From assembly GCA_024516155.1 (NCBI GenBank), contig JAJJXM010000070.1, forward strand, positions 186,001-250,000: a DNA stretch of 64,000 nt, in the 5' to 3' direction. Made by a program: the position numbers and the translations under genes. Positions 24,436-34,872 of this stretch are shown piece after piece. The stretch is from Pyronema omphalodes (Eukaryota; Ascomycota; Pezizomycetes; Pezizales; Pyronemataceae). Each line of letters opens with the position of its first letter. Positions within the stretch are counted from its first letter, which is position 1. The notes below the pieces were generated by a model. It did not search any database. It had not been told where the DNA came from and saw nothing but the letters and a program-made list of their open reading frames with translations.

Positions 24436-24836
24436 TTTGTTTGTTTTGTATCATACACTGTTCGAGGCCTGAAAGGCCTATGCAGGAAGAAAGAAATCCT
24501 GGTATCCCGTCCTCGTGGCCAAGACCACCTAATGAGGCGCCCCTATCTCCTATCCCCGTTACACACCCCAAAAGTAAAAAAATAAAAGAAAAAAAAGAAA
24601 ATACCCAGTCAAACCGTGCACCCCCAGAAAAGAAAAGAAAAGAAAGAAAAGAAAAATAAAAAAGAAAGGAGACAAAGTCGCTTAGAAGCGGACTGCTCGA
24701 ATACATCGCGAGAAATTCAGAGGAAACCAAAGACACGCGTTTTAACCCAACGAAAAGAAAAAAGGAAAATCCCCGCATCCCGTATCGCCTCATTCCCCGT
24801 GTCCTCCCAATTTGGCCTCACCCACCCGTGCCGTTC

Positions 24837-25349
24837 TCATTCTACATAGCGCCTTCCCACCTCCGTGGCTGCTAGGTATTCCAAGATCGCTTTGGTAAGC
24901 CGATAGTCCGAAAAAATCTCCACCGCCTTCAGCCTTCCCCGCCGTCGCCGCGGCTTTCCGGTTATTTTTTCCACCTCTTGAGCGAGTACTTCGTACTCAC
25001 GTTGCCAGCGATCGCAGGCACCAAACAGGTGGCCTCGCGTTTGGCGTTCTCCGGAATCGCACCACCAACAGCGATCGGAGTCTCGTTTCTTCATGCGCAC
25101 CAGGTGTGTGCCTATCAGCGCGTGACCGGAAGCAATCTGGTAGAACACCGCAGCCCGGTGTTTCGGCACGGTTTTCAGGCCGTCGCGGATGCCCCACTTC
25201 TTTCGTGGGCGGTAAGATGCGTTAAGGTCGGTACGCTGGCGTACCCACTTTGCTGCGATCGCCTTGGGAATCTCCGTCGCTGCGCGATTGACATGCGCCA
25301 GCGATGTCCAAGGGAGGGGGGAGCAGACGGGGTTTGCACACCCTGGGAG
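24837..25349 (-). pseudogene. LINE ORF2, C-terminal part
   Basis: Encodes the region after RNase H, with a CWWC...H...C zinc-like motif (CX2C, then H and C in the RGHLFGAC segment) typical of fungal and arthropod LINE ORF2 C-termini, ending GRRYVE before a TAG. It is separated from the rest of ORF2 by the gypsy insertion. Joining across the target duplication shows a frame mismatch caused by a C-tract length change next to the insertion point, so the ORF was probably already broken or has decayed. Confidence 0.8.
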
Positions 25350-25878
25350 TGTCACAGCACACGGCTGACGAGCCGTTGTGTTGTTGCGTCATCATGGTGT
25401 TGTCGTGGTTGTTGTCGACATCGTGCCGTTGTCTTGCCGTGTTGTGTTGTGTTGCTGTTGTGTTGTCGTGTGTGCCGTGCCGTTGTGACTGATAGACTGA
25501 TTGATGATGGATGACGTACCATGAGCTGGAGAGCTGTGGCGTCGCAGGTGAATTGATGGAGAACGGAAGCTTTCATGTAGCGATGTTGGATGACGGCCCA
25601 GCAAGAGTGCTGGCCGCCCCTTTGTACATAAGGAGGCTTGCCTCCCCGTTGTCGAGTTCTCCATCGAACGTCTTGTGTCTTTCCCTTGCTCCTAATAAAG
25701 ACTTCTCCTTCCAGTCCCACGTCATTCTTGTCCTTGTCCCTGTCCCTGCTTCGTGTGCCGTCCGTCTGACGAGCACTTCGGTCCTTGTCTTTCCGTTCCC
25801 CGTCCTGGAACCCGCCTAGTCCCTCTTGCCGGTAGTGTTCAGTGTGTTCTTTGAACGTCCGTTCCGAGTTCCCTGACA
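25350..25878 (+). repeat. 5' LTR of the gypsy element
   Basis: Starts TGTCACAGCACACGG and ends CCCTGACA. A TACATAA box at 25625-25631 and an AATAAA at about 25692-25697 mark a likely U3/R boundary near 25660. It is nearly identical to 31226-31754. Confidence 0.93.
25663..25671 (+). promoter_or_regulatory. Candidate transcript 5' end / self-priming segment
   Basis: ATCGAACGT lies 32 nt after the TACATAA box, where an RNA start is expected. It is the exact reverse complement of 25881-25889 just inside the 5' LTR, the position of a primer-binding site. Confidence 0.55.
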
Positions 25879-25880
25879 TT

Positions 25881-25889
25881 ACGTTCGAT
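25881..25889 (+). other. Candidate primer-binding site for self-priming
   Basis: ACGTTCGAT begins two bases after the LTR and lacks the TGG that a tRNA 3' CCA end would require. It is complementary to 25663-25671, which suggests the Tf1-like self-priming mechanism. Confidence 0.55.
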
Positions 25890-25913
25890 CGAATAATTAT
25901 TCAACCAACACGC

Positions 25914-26156
25914 ATGAACCCCACCGGTTCTGCTTGGACCTACGCCTTAAAACAAGCCCTGGAAACGCACACCCTAAACGAAACCTTTGGTATTTCCGAC
26001 AGATTCGCTGGCGCAGTGCGAAGAACCATCCGAAGAGCAGAAAATCACTGCTACCTGCTGGTCCGCTGGGAACTCCAGGACTACACTTATCAGGAGCACG
26101 TCCGCCACACCATCAGACTCAAGCCAATTCTCCGAGCCCGCCAGAATGCACGTTAA
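25914..26156 (+). CDS. Short ORF upstream of and overlapping gag (gypsy)
   Basis: An 80-codon frame starting MNPTGSAW and ending RARQNAR overlaps the likely gag start by 11 nt (ATGCACGTTAA at 26146-26156). The composition (for example FAGAVRRTIRRAENHCYLLVRW) looks protein-like. It could be a separate leader ORF read before gag, or the true gag N-terminus separated by one frameshift. Function is not recognised. Confidence 0.4.
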   Translation: MNPTGSAWTYALKQALETHTLNETFGISDRFAGAVRRTIRRAENHCYLLVRWELQDYTYQEHVRHTIRLKPILRARQNAR

Positions 26157-27492
26157 ACTTATCGACGAAGGACACTGGCAGCAAATTATGAACGCTGCCT
26201 CCATGACCCAGTTCCCTGACGGCCATGAACCGCTTACTTTCACCAAACAACTCGCGCAATCCATCATAGACGCCCAAGACCACCCCACGGGCTATCTCTT
26301 AAACGAGGTCGCGGAAACCCCCGGCTCCCGTAACAGCACTCGGGTCTCCAGCCCTGTCGCCTCCCGCGCTCCGGAAGCTCCAACCCCTGCCCCCATTCCC
26401 CCTGTAGTTATCCAGACTGGCTCCGTCCAGGTTTATCCAAATGGCCCAGAAACAGTGCCGCGAACCGCCGCACCCCCTACCACAGCCGCAGCCGCAGCCC
26501 CCGCCCCCGCTATAATCGCACCAATTCCAAGACCCCCCCCCCGAGACCCTGAAATCCTCCTAACCCCGGAGGAACAAGCTGATACGAATGAAATTCACTA
26601 CTACGAGAAGGAGCTCACCCGCCAGCGTGAACTCATCAACGCGCTACTCGCCTCCCCTGGCATCCGCGTGACCGGAGACAAAATCTCGGATCCGCCAACC
26701 TTCGACGGGTCCAACAGGGAGGACCTCCGCCGCTTTGTCTCCTTGCTTCGCATCAAGTTGGTTAGCGACGAACTACGCTTCCCAACCCCGCATAAACGGA
26801 TTTCTTATGCCATGGGCCGCCTCCGCGGACGCGCCTTGGATCAGATTCTTCCTTATATCAAGGAAAATGGCAACCGCTGGGCCCTCAACGACGTCGAGGA
26901 CGTCATTAAAATTTTACAGCGTACCTTTGGAGACCCGGACGAGCGCGCACCGGCTCGTTTCAAACTACAAAATCTCCGACAAAACAACCGCGAATTTTCG
27001 GACTATTATGCAGAGTTCTCCCGCTTAGTCGCAGAGTTAGGCTGGGACGAAGCCGCCACCATGGATGCCCTGCGTAACGGACTGTCCCTCGAGTTGCACG
27101 AAAAGTTGGTTGGCGCCCCGCCCACCGCTACGATGCACGAATTTGTTGACCAGTGCCAAAAATTGGACTCCCAATTGAGAGCACTTGAGAACCTCCGCAA
27201 GCTGCGTACCAACCGCAGCCAAGTTAAACCCACTACCACCGCCACCCCCGCCACCAGTCGCCCCACCCCCGCTACCCAAGCCACCACCGCCTCCTCCAGC
27301 AAGCAAACCCCTGCCCAGGGACCCCGTCAGAAACTGTCGGCACAGGAGCGCGCGACCCGCCTATCAGAAGGACGTTGCCTCTACTGCGGTGGCCTCGGCC
27401 ACATGGCTGCGTCGTGCCCCGCCAAGACGAATGTCAAAGTGGCGAGCGTGGAATTATTGGATACTGAAGAAGAGGTGTCGGGAAAAGAATAA
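26146..27492 (+). CDS. gag: Gag polyprotein of the gypsy element
   Basis: The open frame extends to 25987, but the ATG at 26146 (MHVKLIDEGHW) is the likelier start, giving 448 aa. A proline-rich stretch precedes the retrotransposon-gag core (FDGSNREDLRRF ... GDPDERAPARFKLQNLRQ ... FSDYYAEFSRLVAELGWD), followed by a Q/T-rich linker and one zinc knuckle CLYCGGLGHMAASC (CX2CX4HX4C). This builds the virus-like particle shell and binds element RNA. It ends at TAA, 27490-27492, just after a -1 frameshift signal. Confidence 0.85.
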   Translation: MHVKLIDEGHWQQIMNAASMTQFPDGHEPLTFTKQLAQSIIDAQDHPTGYLLNEVAETPGSRNSTRVSSPVASRAPEAPTPAPIPPVVIQTGSVQVYPNGPETVPRTAAPPTTAAAAAPAPAIIAPIPRPPPRDPEILLTPEEQADTNEIHYYEKELTRQRELINALLASPGIRVTGDKISDPPTFDGSNREDLRRFVSLLRIKLVSDELRFPTPHKRISYAMGRLRGRALDQILPYIKENGNRWALNDVEDVIKILQRTFGDPDERAPARFKLQNLRQNNREFSDYYAEFSRLVAELGWDEAATMDALRNGLSLELHEKLVGAPPTATMHEFVDQCQKLDSQLRALENLRKLRTNRSQVKPTTTATPATSRPTPATQATTASSSKQTPAQGPRQKLSAQERATRLSEGRCLYCGGLGHMAASCPAKTNVKVASVELLDTEEEVSGKE

Positions 27493-27524
27493 ACCAGCTG
27501 CAAGAAGATGGCTCTGCCGCTGGT
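27480..27524 (+). promoter_or_regulatory. -1 ribosomal frameshift signal between gag and pol
   Basis: The heptamer G GGA AAA (27480-27486) is in the correct register in the gag frame, two codons before the gag TAA (27490). A stem begins seven nt later: ACCAGC (27493-27498) pairs with GCTGGT (27519-27524), and GCA (27500-27502) pairs with TGC (27515-27517). Slipping back one base joins gag to the open pol frame, which lies in the -1 frame and is open from this point. Confidence 0.75.
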
Positions 27525-30500
27525 GGGAATATTATTGCTGATACATTGCTATTATCGGGCGCAAGTTTTACTGGAAAGTTAGAATGCAAACACCTTGTTC
27601 TCTCTTGCTCCTTGTTTTCCAATAACCGCTCCGTGAAAACAGTAGCGCTCGTTGACTGCGGCACCACTGGTATCGCCTTTGTTGACCGCAATTTCGCCCG
27701 CCATCACAAACTCCCCCTAACCCCCCTATCCACCGCCCGAACGGTCGAAGTTATCGACGGCCGCCCCATATCCTCAGGAAAAATCACACACCTCGCCCAA
27801 GTGGAGTGCACCATCAATGGTCACTCGGAAACCCTTCCCATGTTGGTCACCAAGTTGGGTCACTACCCGGTGGTGTTGGGCATCCCCTGGTTGAAGAAAC
27901 ACGACGTAACAATAAGCTTCAGTTCCAACACTGTAAGCTTCGACTCCCAATACTGCCTAAGGAACTGCACCCCGCTGCCTGTAAGCACAACCGGTGTCGA
28001 GGTCCTGGACTCGAGGCCCCCTCCCGCTGTCCACGAGCCCGACACAAACCCCATGCCGGAGTTGGAAGACTCGGTCCCCGACCCCCCGGACGAACCCCCA
28101 ATAGCGATCTCAAGTCTGACCATCTCCGACTTCAAGGAAATGGTAGAAGACGAAAGCCTGACAGTGTTCTCGCTATCGTTGGACGAGATCACCGTCGCCC
28201 TACAAGACAAGCCCCCCCTCACGGATGAGGAACTGAAAGACATGATCCCCGAAGAGTATCATGACTACCTCGATTTATTCAAGGAGGTCAACGCGAAGGA
28301 ACTCCCCCCGCACCGACCCTACGACCACAAGATCCCACTGAAAGAAGGATTCGTCCCCCCCTTTGGTCCGTTATACTCGCTGTCACGCAACGAGTTGCAG
28401 ACGCTGAAAACGTGGCTCGATGAGAATTTGGAGAAAGGATTTATACAACGCTCCAAATCATGAGCCGCCTCGCCGATATTATTCGTGAAAAAATCAGACG
28501 GATCCCTACGCCTATGCGTCGATTACCGAAGACTGAATGAAGGTACCGAGAAGAACCGGTACCCGCTGCCATTGATACAGGAAAAGATGATGAATCTTTC
28601 CAAAGCTCAATACTTTACGACCCTAGATGTCCGCAGCGCATATAACCTTATCAGAATGGCAGAGGGCGAAGAATGGAAGACGGCCTTCCGCACAAGGTAC
28701 GGCCTATTCGAGTCGAAAGTGATGCCCTTTGGGCTCACCAACGGGCCTGCCGATTTCCAGGCATTTATAAATGATGTCCTGAGACCATACCTGGACCAGT
28801 TTTGTACGGCATACTTGGACGATATTCTCGTATTCTCCGAAACAAAGCCCGATCACACCGCACACGTCCGAAAGATCTTGGAACGACTCAAACAAGAAAA
28901 ACTGCACTTGAAGCCAGAGAAGTGTAAGTTTGCTAAGGCAGAAGTACAGTACCTGGGCTACAACATCGGCCGCGACGGCGCGCGCATGATGGATTCCAAA
29001 GTAGCCACAGTGAGAGATTGGAAGGAACCAACCAATTTGAAACAGGTCCAATAGTTCCTGGGTTTCGCGAATTTCTACCGAAGATTTATCAAAGACTACT
29101 CAAAAGTGGTCTCCCCTCTGACGGCTCTGACCAAAAAGAAAGATGGTAAAGCAATCCCCTTTACCTGGGGTAAAGATCAGCAAAGCGCCTTCGACCGACT
29201 GAAGGACGCATTTACATCAGCACCGATTCTCAAGCACTTCGACTACGAGAAACCGATTGTAGTAGAAACAGACGCATCTGACTATGTGTCTGCTGGAGTT
29301 TTATCACAATACAACCACGATAACGTGTTACACCCTGTCGCGTTTTATTCCAAAAAGCATTCCCCGGCAGAATGCAACTATGAGATATATGACAAAGAAC
29401 TACTGGCAATAGTTCGTTGTTTCGAGGAATGGCGTCCCCACTTGGAGGGCTCCGCCTTCCCCATAGAAGTATTGACAGACCACAAGAATCTCGAATACTT
29501 TATGACGACAAAGCTGCTGAACAGACGACAAGCACGCTGGTCCGAATTCCTGTCTCGGTTCAACTTTGGGATCACCTATCGACCAGGAACGTTGGGAGGA
29601 AAACCGGACGCCCTGACAAGACGAGCCGCCGACCTCCCGGGAGAGGGAGACGAACGCATACTAGCGAACCAGCAAGCTGTTCTAAAGCCACAAAACTTCC
29701 AGTTGTGCATGACCCCGCCCATGAAACTTGCACCCTCCGAAGTAGACCTCCTGTTCACAGAGGGCTACAAGACAGATTCATTCCCCAACCGAGTGTTGGG
29801 AATGCTGGAAGACGGTACACAAATCTGTAAGGACATATCACTCGCCGATTGCTCCGTGTTGGAAAACAGATTGTACTACCGAGACTGCCTCTATGTCCCT
29901 GCGCTGGACAAATTACGATTGAAACTACTACAAGATCACCACGACCCCCCCACCATGGGACACCCGGGCCGTGCAAAGACTTTCGAACTCCTCGCCGGGA
30001 ATTATTACTGGCCTTCTATGAGAAAAGATGTGGACCAATTCGTCCGAAATTGCCACACTTGTAAAAGAACAAAAGCTACCCGCCACGCACCCTATGGAAC
30101 CTTGAAACCGCTACCGGTCCCGCACCACCCTTGGCAGAATATATCTGTGGACTTTGTTACTGGACTACCGACATCAGAAGGCTTCGACGGAATTTGTGCG
30201 ATCGTTTGCCGACTCACGAAACAGCGGCACTTGGTGCCCTGCCACTCCACGATAGACGCAGAAGGCTTCGCGCAACTCTTCCTGGAAAACGTATTCAAAC
30301 TACACGGCCTGCCAGACACAGTAGTGTCCGACCGCGGTCCGCAATTTGTGGCCCACTTCTGGAAACACCTGGCAAATTGCATGGGTATCGAAATTGCCAC
30401 GAGCACGGCCTGCCACCCCCAAACCGACGGCCAAACAGACAGAATCAACGCGGTTACGGAGCAATATCTCCGCGCCTACGTCTGTTATTTACAAGACGAC

Positions 30501-31214
30501 TGGAAGAAATTTTTACCACTGGCAGAATTTGCTGCAAATAACCAAGTATCAGATACAACGTCGCTGTCTCCGTTCTACGCTATATACGGCCGACACCCCA
30601 AATGCTCCTTCGAATTGGAAATCAGGACAGACAATCCTGAAGAAGTGAAAGCGAACGAGGTAGCAGAAAGGATGTCACACATCCATGACGTCTTACGCTC
30701 TGAAATGAAATACGCCCAAGCTCGCCACATAGAGGCCGCCGACAATTCCCGACTCCCCGCGCCGGTCTTCAAACCAGGAGACCTGGTATGGCTGGACGCC
30801 CGCAACCTCAGAACCCGCCGCCCCTCAAAGAAACTGGAAAACAAACACCTAGGCCCCTTCACCGTGTTACGGCCCATTGGATCCCACGCCTATGAATTGG
30901 ATATACCGGAAACAATGAAACATCATAGGACCTTCCCCGTGTCCCTACTGAACCCAGCCCCTTCGGACCCCCTCCCTGGCCAGATTATCCCACCGCCCCT
31001 ACCGGTAGTAGTAGACGGCGAAGAAGAATGGTTCGTAGATGAAATTCTGGATAGCCGTTGGTCAAGAGGAAACCTGCAGTACCTCGTCAAGTGGACCGGC
31101 CATGACTCCCCAACCTGGGAACCGGAAACAAACCTAGCCGAAACTGAGGCCGCTGAGAAATTCCATCAGTTATACCCAGACAAACCTTCTCCTCTCGTAG
31201 GAACTCGAGCCTAA
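27486..31214 (+). pseudogene. pol: Pol polyprotein of the gypsy element (two in-frame stops)
   Basis: The frame is reached by -1 frameshifting. Order: protease (LVDCGTTG, with Cys where DSG is usual), reverse transcriptase ([35 protein letters not shown]), RNase H (VVETDASDY), integrase zinc finger (H..H..CHTC) and DDE core (VDFVTGLP, SDRGPQFV, then E), and a chromodomain at the C-terminus (EEWFVDEILDSRW ... YLVKWTGH ... TWEPETNL). One TGA at 28461-28463 (before the RT core, probably CGA or TGG originally) and one TAG at 29052-29054 (probably CAG originally) interrupt an otherwise open frame. This copy is therefore unlikely to make active enzyme. Confidence 0.9.
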
Positions 31215-31225
31215 CGGGGGGGTAC
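31214..31225 (+). other. Polypurine tract of the gypsy element
   Basis: ACGGGGGGGTAC lies directly before the 3' LTR, the expected position of the plus-strand primer. Confidence 0.7.
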
Positions 31226-31754
31226 TGTCACGGCACACGGCTGACCAGCCGTTGTGTTGTTGCGTCATCATGGTGTTGTCGTTGTTGTTGTCGACATCGT
31301 GCCGTTGTCTTGCCGTGTTGTGTTGTGTTGCTGTTGTGTTGTCGTGTGTGCCGTGCCGTTGTGACTGATAGACTGATTGATGATGGATGACGTACCATGA
31401 GCTGGAGAGCTGTGGCGTCGCAGGTGAATTGATGGAGAACGGAAGCTTTCATGTAGCGATGTTGGATGACGGCCCAGCAAGAGTGCTGGCCGCCCCTCTG
31501 TACATAAGGAGGCTTGCCTCCCCGTTGTCGAGTTCTCCATCGAACGTCTTGTGTCTTTCCCTTGCTCCTAATAAAGACTTCTCCTTCCAGTCCCACGTCA
31601 TTCTTGTCCTTGTCCCTGTCCCTGCTTCGTGTGCCGTCCGTCTGACGAGCACTTCGGTCCTTGTCTTTCCGTTCCCCGTCCTGGAACCCGCCTAGTCCCT
31701 CTTGCCGGTAGTGTTCAGTGTGTTCTTTGAACGTCCGTTCCGAGTGCCCTGACG
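31226..31754 (+). repeat. 3' LTR of the gypsy element
   Basis: 529 bp, starts TGTCACGGCACACGG and ends CCCTGACG. The last base differs from the CA of the 5' LTR. It is followed by the target duplication GGGAG. Confidence 0.93.
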
Positions 31755-34431
31755 GGGAGGGGGGGGGGCCAAGCATCGGTGGCCCGTGCCTTGTTGTGCT
31801 GCCGCGTCCGCGGCTTCGTTTTCCAGGATGTCGCTGTGTCCGGGCACCCACCGGAAGACCACCTCAATGCCGGTGAAGGCGCGGAGTTTCGCGACCTCCG
31901 TCGCGATCAGGCGCTGCAAGATCTGGCCCGGGCCAGGCACGTCAGAGAGCAGTCGCTGCAGCGCAGCTTGTGCATCGGAGAAAATTGTGAGGAGTGGGGG
32001 GGGGCGAGCTACTGAGTAGTGGTAATTATCCCAGTAATCTCGCAGGGCCATCAGCATGGCATGAAGCTCGGCGTCATACACTTCTGCATGACGTCCCACG
32101 CAGAAGGAGGAGGAAGTGAGGATTCCTCTCACGTGGCGAACAAAGCCTGAACCAGCGACATCTTCCATGCGAGGACCGTCGGTCCAGACGCAGGCGGAGC
32201 CAAGGTTTGTCCATTGTTGGGCGCACTCGGTTGCTTCGTCCCTCGATGCGATGACGACGGTACCGGGGAACTGTTGGGGAGTGGGGGGAAAACTCTCTCG
32301 ACGTGGTGGAAGCCCGAACGAGTCGTCGCGCGCTGAGTCAGTTGCCAGACGATATCGGCGGTCGGAGACGGTGGGCTGGAGCCAGGGGGGGCTGGGCGGG
32401 TAAGAAGTCGCGCTCTAAAGCGGGCTTCCCGTCCGCGCACAAGGGATTCTGCCGGTGGCGTCGCGCTTTCTGCTGCCAGAAAGCCGAGCGGGGTTGTACG
32501 GAAGCAGCCGGTGATGGCCCGTGCCTGCTTGTTGAGGACGAGTTGGAGGCGGGACAGGTGGCCGGCGTCTCGGGAGGGGAGTCGGCGGGCGGCGTTGATT
32601 TCTATGCCGTAGGTAGCAACGGATTGCACCACAGCTTGTTGAAGATTAGCGGTGCTGCCCGCGGGGAGCCCGTATTTCTTGCACAAGCGTGCGATTTGTG
32701 GTTGTTGTTGCGAGGCCCGGGAGAGCCACTTCTGTCGATGCTGGTTAAAGGTGAGTTTGGCGTCCAGCCAGTATCCTAACCACCGAACAGCGGTTTCGGA
32801 ATACCGAATGGAGTGGGGTCCTACCGTCACCGTGAGGGAGTCGGGGTTCGGGGGAGAGCGTCTTCGAGAGAAAAGGATTGCTTCCGTCTTCTCCGATTCG
32901 AATACTACCGCGTTCGCTTCACTCCACGCGAGGCAGAGGGACGCGCATCGGTCTAACTTGGTGGTGACCTCAGTCGCTGACGCGCCTTTCACAAGCCACG
33001 TGACGTCATCGACGAAAGACAGTCGCAGCGTTCCTCCGACCTCCGCTTCAACCATCCGCGCCAGATCCGCTATGTACAGCAGAAATAATATCGGCGACAC
33101 AGGGGAGCCTTGGGGCAGCCCGGTGTCGGTGTCTATCCGGTCGCCAGCCTCCCCGGCGAGGAAAATCTCGACGCTCCTACCTCTCATGAAGCTGGTCACC
33201 CAGCGAAGAGGACCTTCGTCGAAGGCTGCTCTGCGCAGCTTGTTGGTCAAACAAACGCTGTTGACGGTAGGGAACGCACCCTTTACATCCATCAAGAGAG
33301 GGCCTGCTAACGATTTTTCCTCCCAAGCAGCCTCAACGAACCCTACCAACACCGCCGCCGCGTCCGCCGCCGACCTGTTCGTCCTCCCCCCGAACTGCCC
33401 ATCATGCAGAATCCCCGTGCGCTCAGCCTCTTGTGCGAGGAGCACCGCTACCACTTTTTCCACCAGCTTGCCGAAGCAGCTGAGCAAGGAGATGATGCGG
33501 AAGCTTTTGGCACGCGAATAGCTCGGCTTTCCCGGCTTCGGGATGCACACTCCCTTTGCGATTTTCCAGTCGCGGGGGTGATACCCCAGGCGCAGACAGT
33601 GTTTGACCACCGCAACGACCCGTTCTGGATCCCACGAGAGCAGGGCTTTGACAATGGGGACACCCAGCGCATCAGCGCCTGGGGCCTTCTTGTTGCTCTG
33701 CCTAGATAGAGCGGAGGAGACTGATTTTAACGAAACTGACCGCCACAGGTTTCCAGGAGGCCCCGGGGGGAGTGGCAACTCCGAGAAGGGGTTAGGAGGG
33801 GGAAAGGATACTTCCGCAAGCATCCTTCGCTTATCCTGATCATCCTCCGCGCGATGCCCCTCTTCGTTCTCGAGCGGGCCGACCACCGTTGCCGCTCGCG
33901 GTTTAGTCATTCTCAGCGCCGCCCAGACAGCGTCCCCGTTGGCTGTCGACAGCAAGTCCCCCCAGCACCTATGTTTTTTCTGTCGTTGCAGCGACTGGTA
34001 TGCGTTTCGCAGCTGGTGTTCTTCTTCCACCGACGCGCGACCTTCCTTGACCGCCCTGCGTGTCCTCCCATACTCCGTACGAGCCTCCCGGATCTCCGCG
34101 CACCACCACCGCTTCGACCGTGCGGTGAGCCGAATTTTCCGTGCTCTCTCCTCCAACAACGATGTGAGTTCCTCCCTCACCCAAACTACCTCATTTTCTA
34201 CCTCCTCCTCCGTGCTGAGGTCCGTAAGGAGCGGTCTGCGTTCGCTTCGATGGCGCCAATCTAACGCCGCAGAGACCGCTCCGTCCTCATCCTCCAACAG
34301 TTCCTTAACAGCCCACCCCCGCGTAGGGACTTTCAAGTCCTCCGGAGCTATCACCGTCGACACTTCCCACGACAACGCGGCGTGGTCGGACGTGGTGGCA
34401 TGTTCCGGCGCGTCCAACCTTGTGGCTCGCA
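31755..34431 (-). pseudogene. LINE ORF2: endonuclease end, reverse transcriptase, RNase H
   Basis: Reading right to left: the end of an APE endonuclease (SDHAAL near the N-terminus), a long linker, reverse transcriptase motifs (CIPKPGK, LLMDVKGAFPTV, GLPQGSPVSPILF, SFVDDVTWL with the catalytic FVDD), then RNase H (VWTDGPRMED, ELHAML, FSDAQAAL, VPGHSDILENEAAD). A one-base length change in a G/C tract near 32282-32287 puts RNase H in another frame. The 5' end is missing, and the 3' end is cut off by the gypsy element. It is inactive. Confidence 0.88.
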
Positions 34432-34445
34432 CATTGAGAACGAGT
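34432..34445. repeat. LINE target-site duplication, copy 2
   Basis: Exact repeat of 24422-24435. The flanking genomic sequence beyond it (ACGCTAGTAGGTTTTCG...AACCAAGGTTATGAGGCATCACTC) matches spacer sequence seen at 19190-19250 and 56420-56490, which confirms the insertion point. Confidence 0.85.
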
Positions 34446-34725
34446 GGTGGATAATAATACAACGCTAGTAGGTTTTCGTTAGCTCTGCGTTATGAAACCA
34501 AGGTTATGAGGCATCACTCCACGCTTACTAATCGATTGTTGTTGTCCCTTCTGTCGGGAATAATTCTCGTAAGCCATCACTCGATGCTTCATGATCATAA
34601 TTGAAAGTTTGTATGAGCCAAGAATTTCCTTTACTACTTATCTTTCTTGAGGACGTCACGTGGTGCAGGAGATTGGGTAGCCTCTTTAGATGGCTACGGC
34701 CACGAGGACAGGAAAACTGGACTTA

Positions 34726-34822
34726 GGGTGCGTTTGGTTTCAACCAAAAACAATGTTTTTAGCCCTTTTTACCTGTGAAAATAGGCCACGAAACTTTGTT
34801 TCGGGTCAAACCAAACGCACCC
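34726..34822. mobile_element. 97 bp Tourist/Harbinger-like MITE
   Basis: GGGTGCGTTTGGTTT at the left end is perfectly inverted at the right (34808-34822). Flanks are TTA and TTG, so an imperfect 3 bp duplication. The size, GGG ends and flanks suggest a very short Harbinger-type element. Confidence 0.65.
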
Positions 34823-34872
34823 TTGGATTCCCGCATAGGCCGTAAAGACCTCGAACGGTGTATGATGAAAAT

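Larger units (their letters stand above)
25350..31754 (+). mobile_element. Ty3/gypsy chromovirus-type LTR retrotransposon
   Basis: A 6.4 kb element with 529 bp LTRs (25350-25878, 31226-31754) and a 5 bp target duplication GGGAG (25345-25349, 31755-31759). It carries gag, then protease, reverse transcriptase, RNase H, integrase and a C-terminal chromodomain in pol. The LTRs differ at only about six positions, so insertion is fairly recent, yet pol already has two in-frame stops. It sits within the C-terminal coding part of the LINE. Confidence 0.93.
24436..34431 (-). mobile_element. 5'-truncated LINE (non-LTR retrotransposon), split by a gypsy element
   Basis: On the minus strand the element starts inside the endonuclease domain and ends in an A-rich tail (ACAAAACAAACAAAA next to 24436). 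It is bracketed by a 14 bp target duplication. Removing the 6.4 kb gypsy insertion leaves about 3.6 kb: end of an APE-type endonuclease, reverse transcriptase, RNase H and a C-terminal zinc motif. This order is typical of the Tad1/I-type LINEs of fungi. Truncation at the 5' end and a variable-length target duplication fit target-primed reverse transcription. Confidence 0.88.

Noticed and set aside
25352..25879. Antisense frames of 175-207 codons in both gypsy LTRs
   Set aside because: They run across LTR sequence on the non-transcribed strand, occur twice because the LTR occurs twice, and have low-complexity composition.
32303..33521. Long plus-strand frames of 158 and 289 codons
   Set aside because: They are antisense to the LINE reverse transcriptase frame, whose catalytic motifs are clear on the minus strand.
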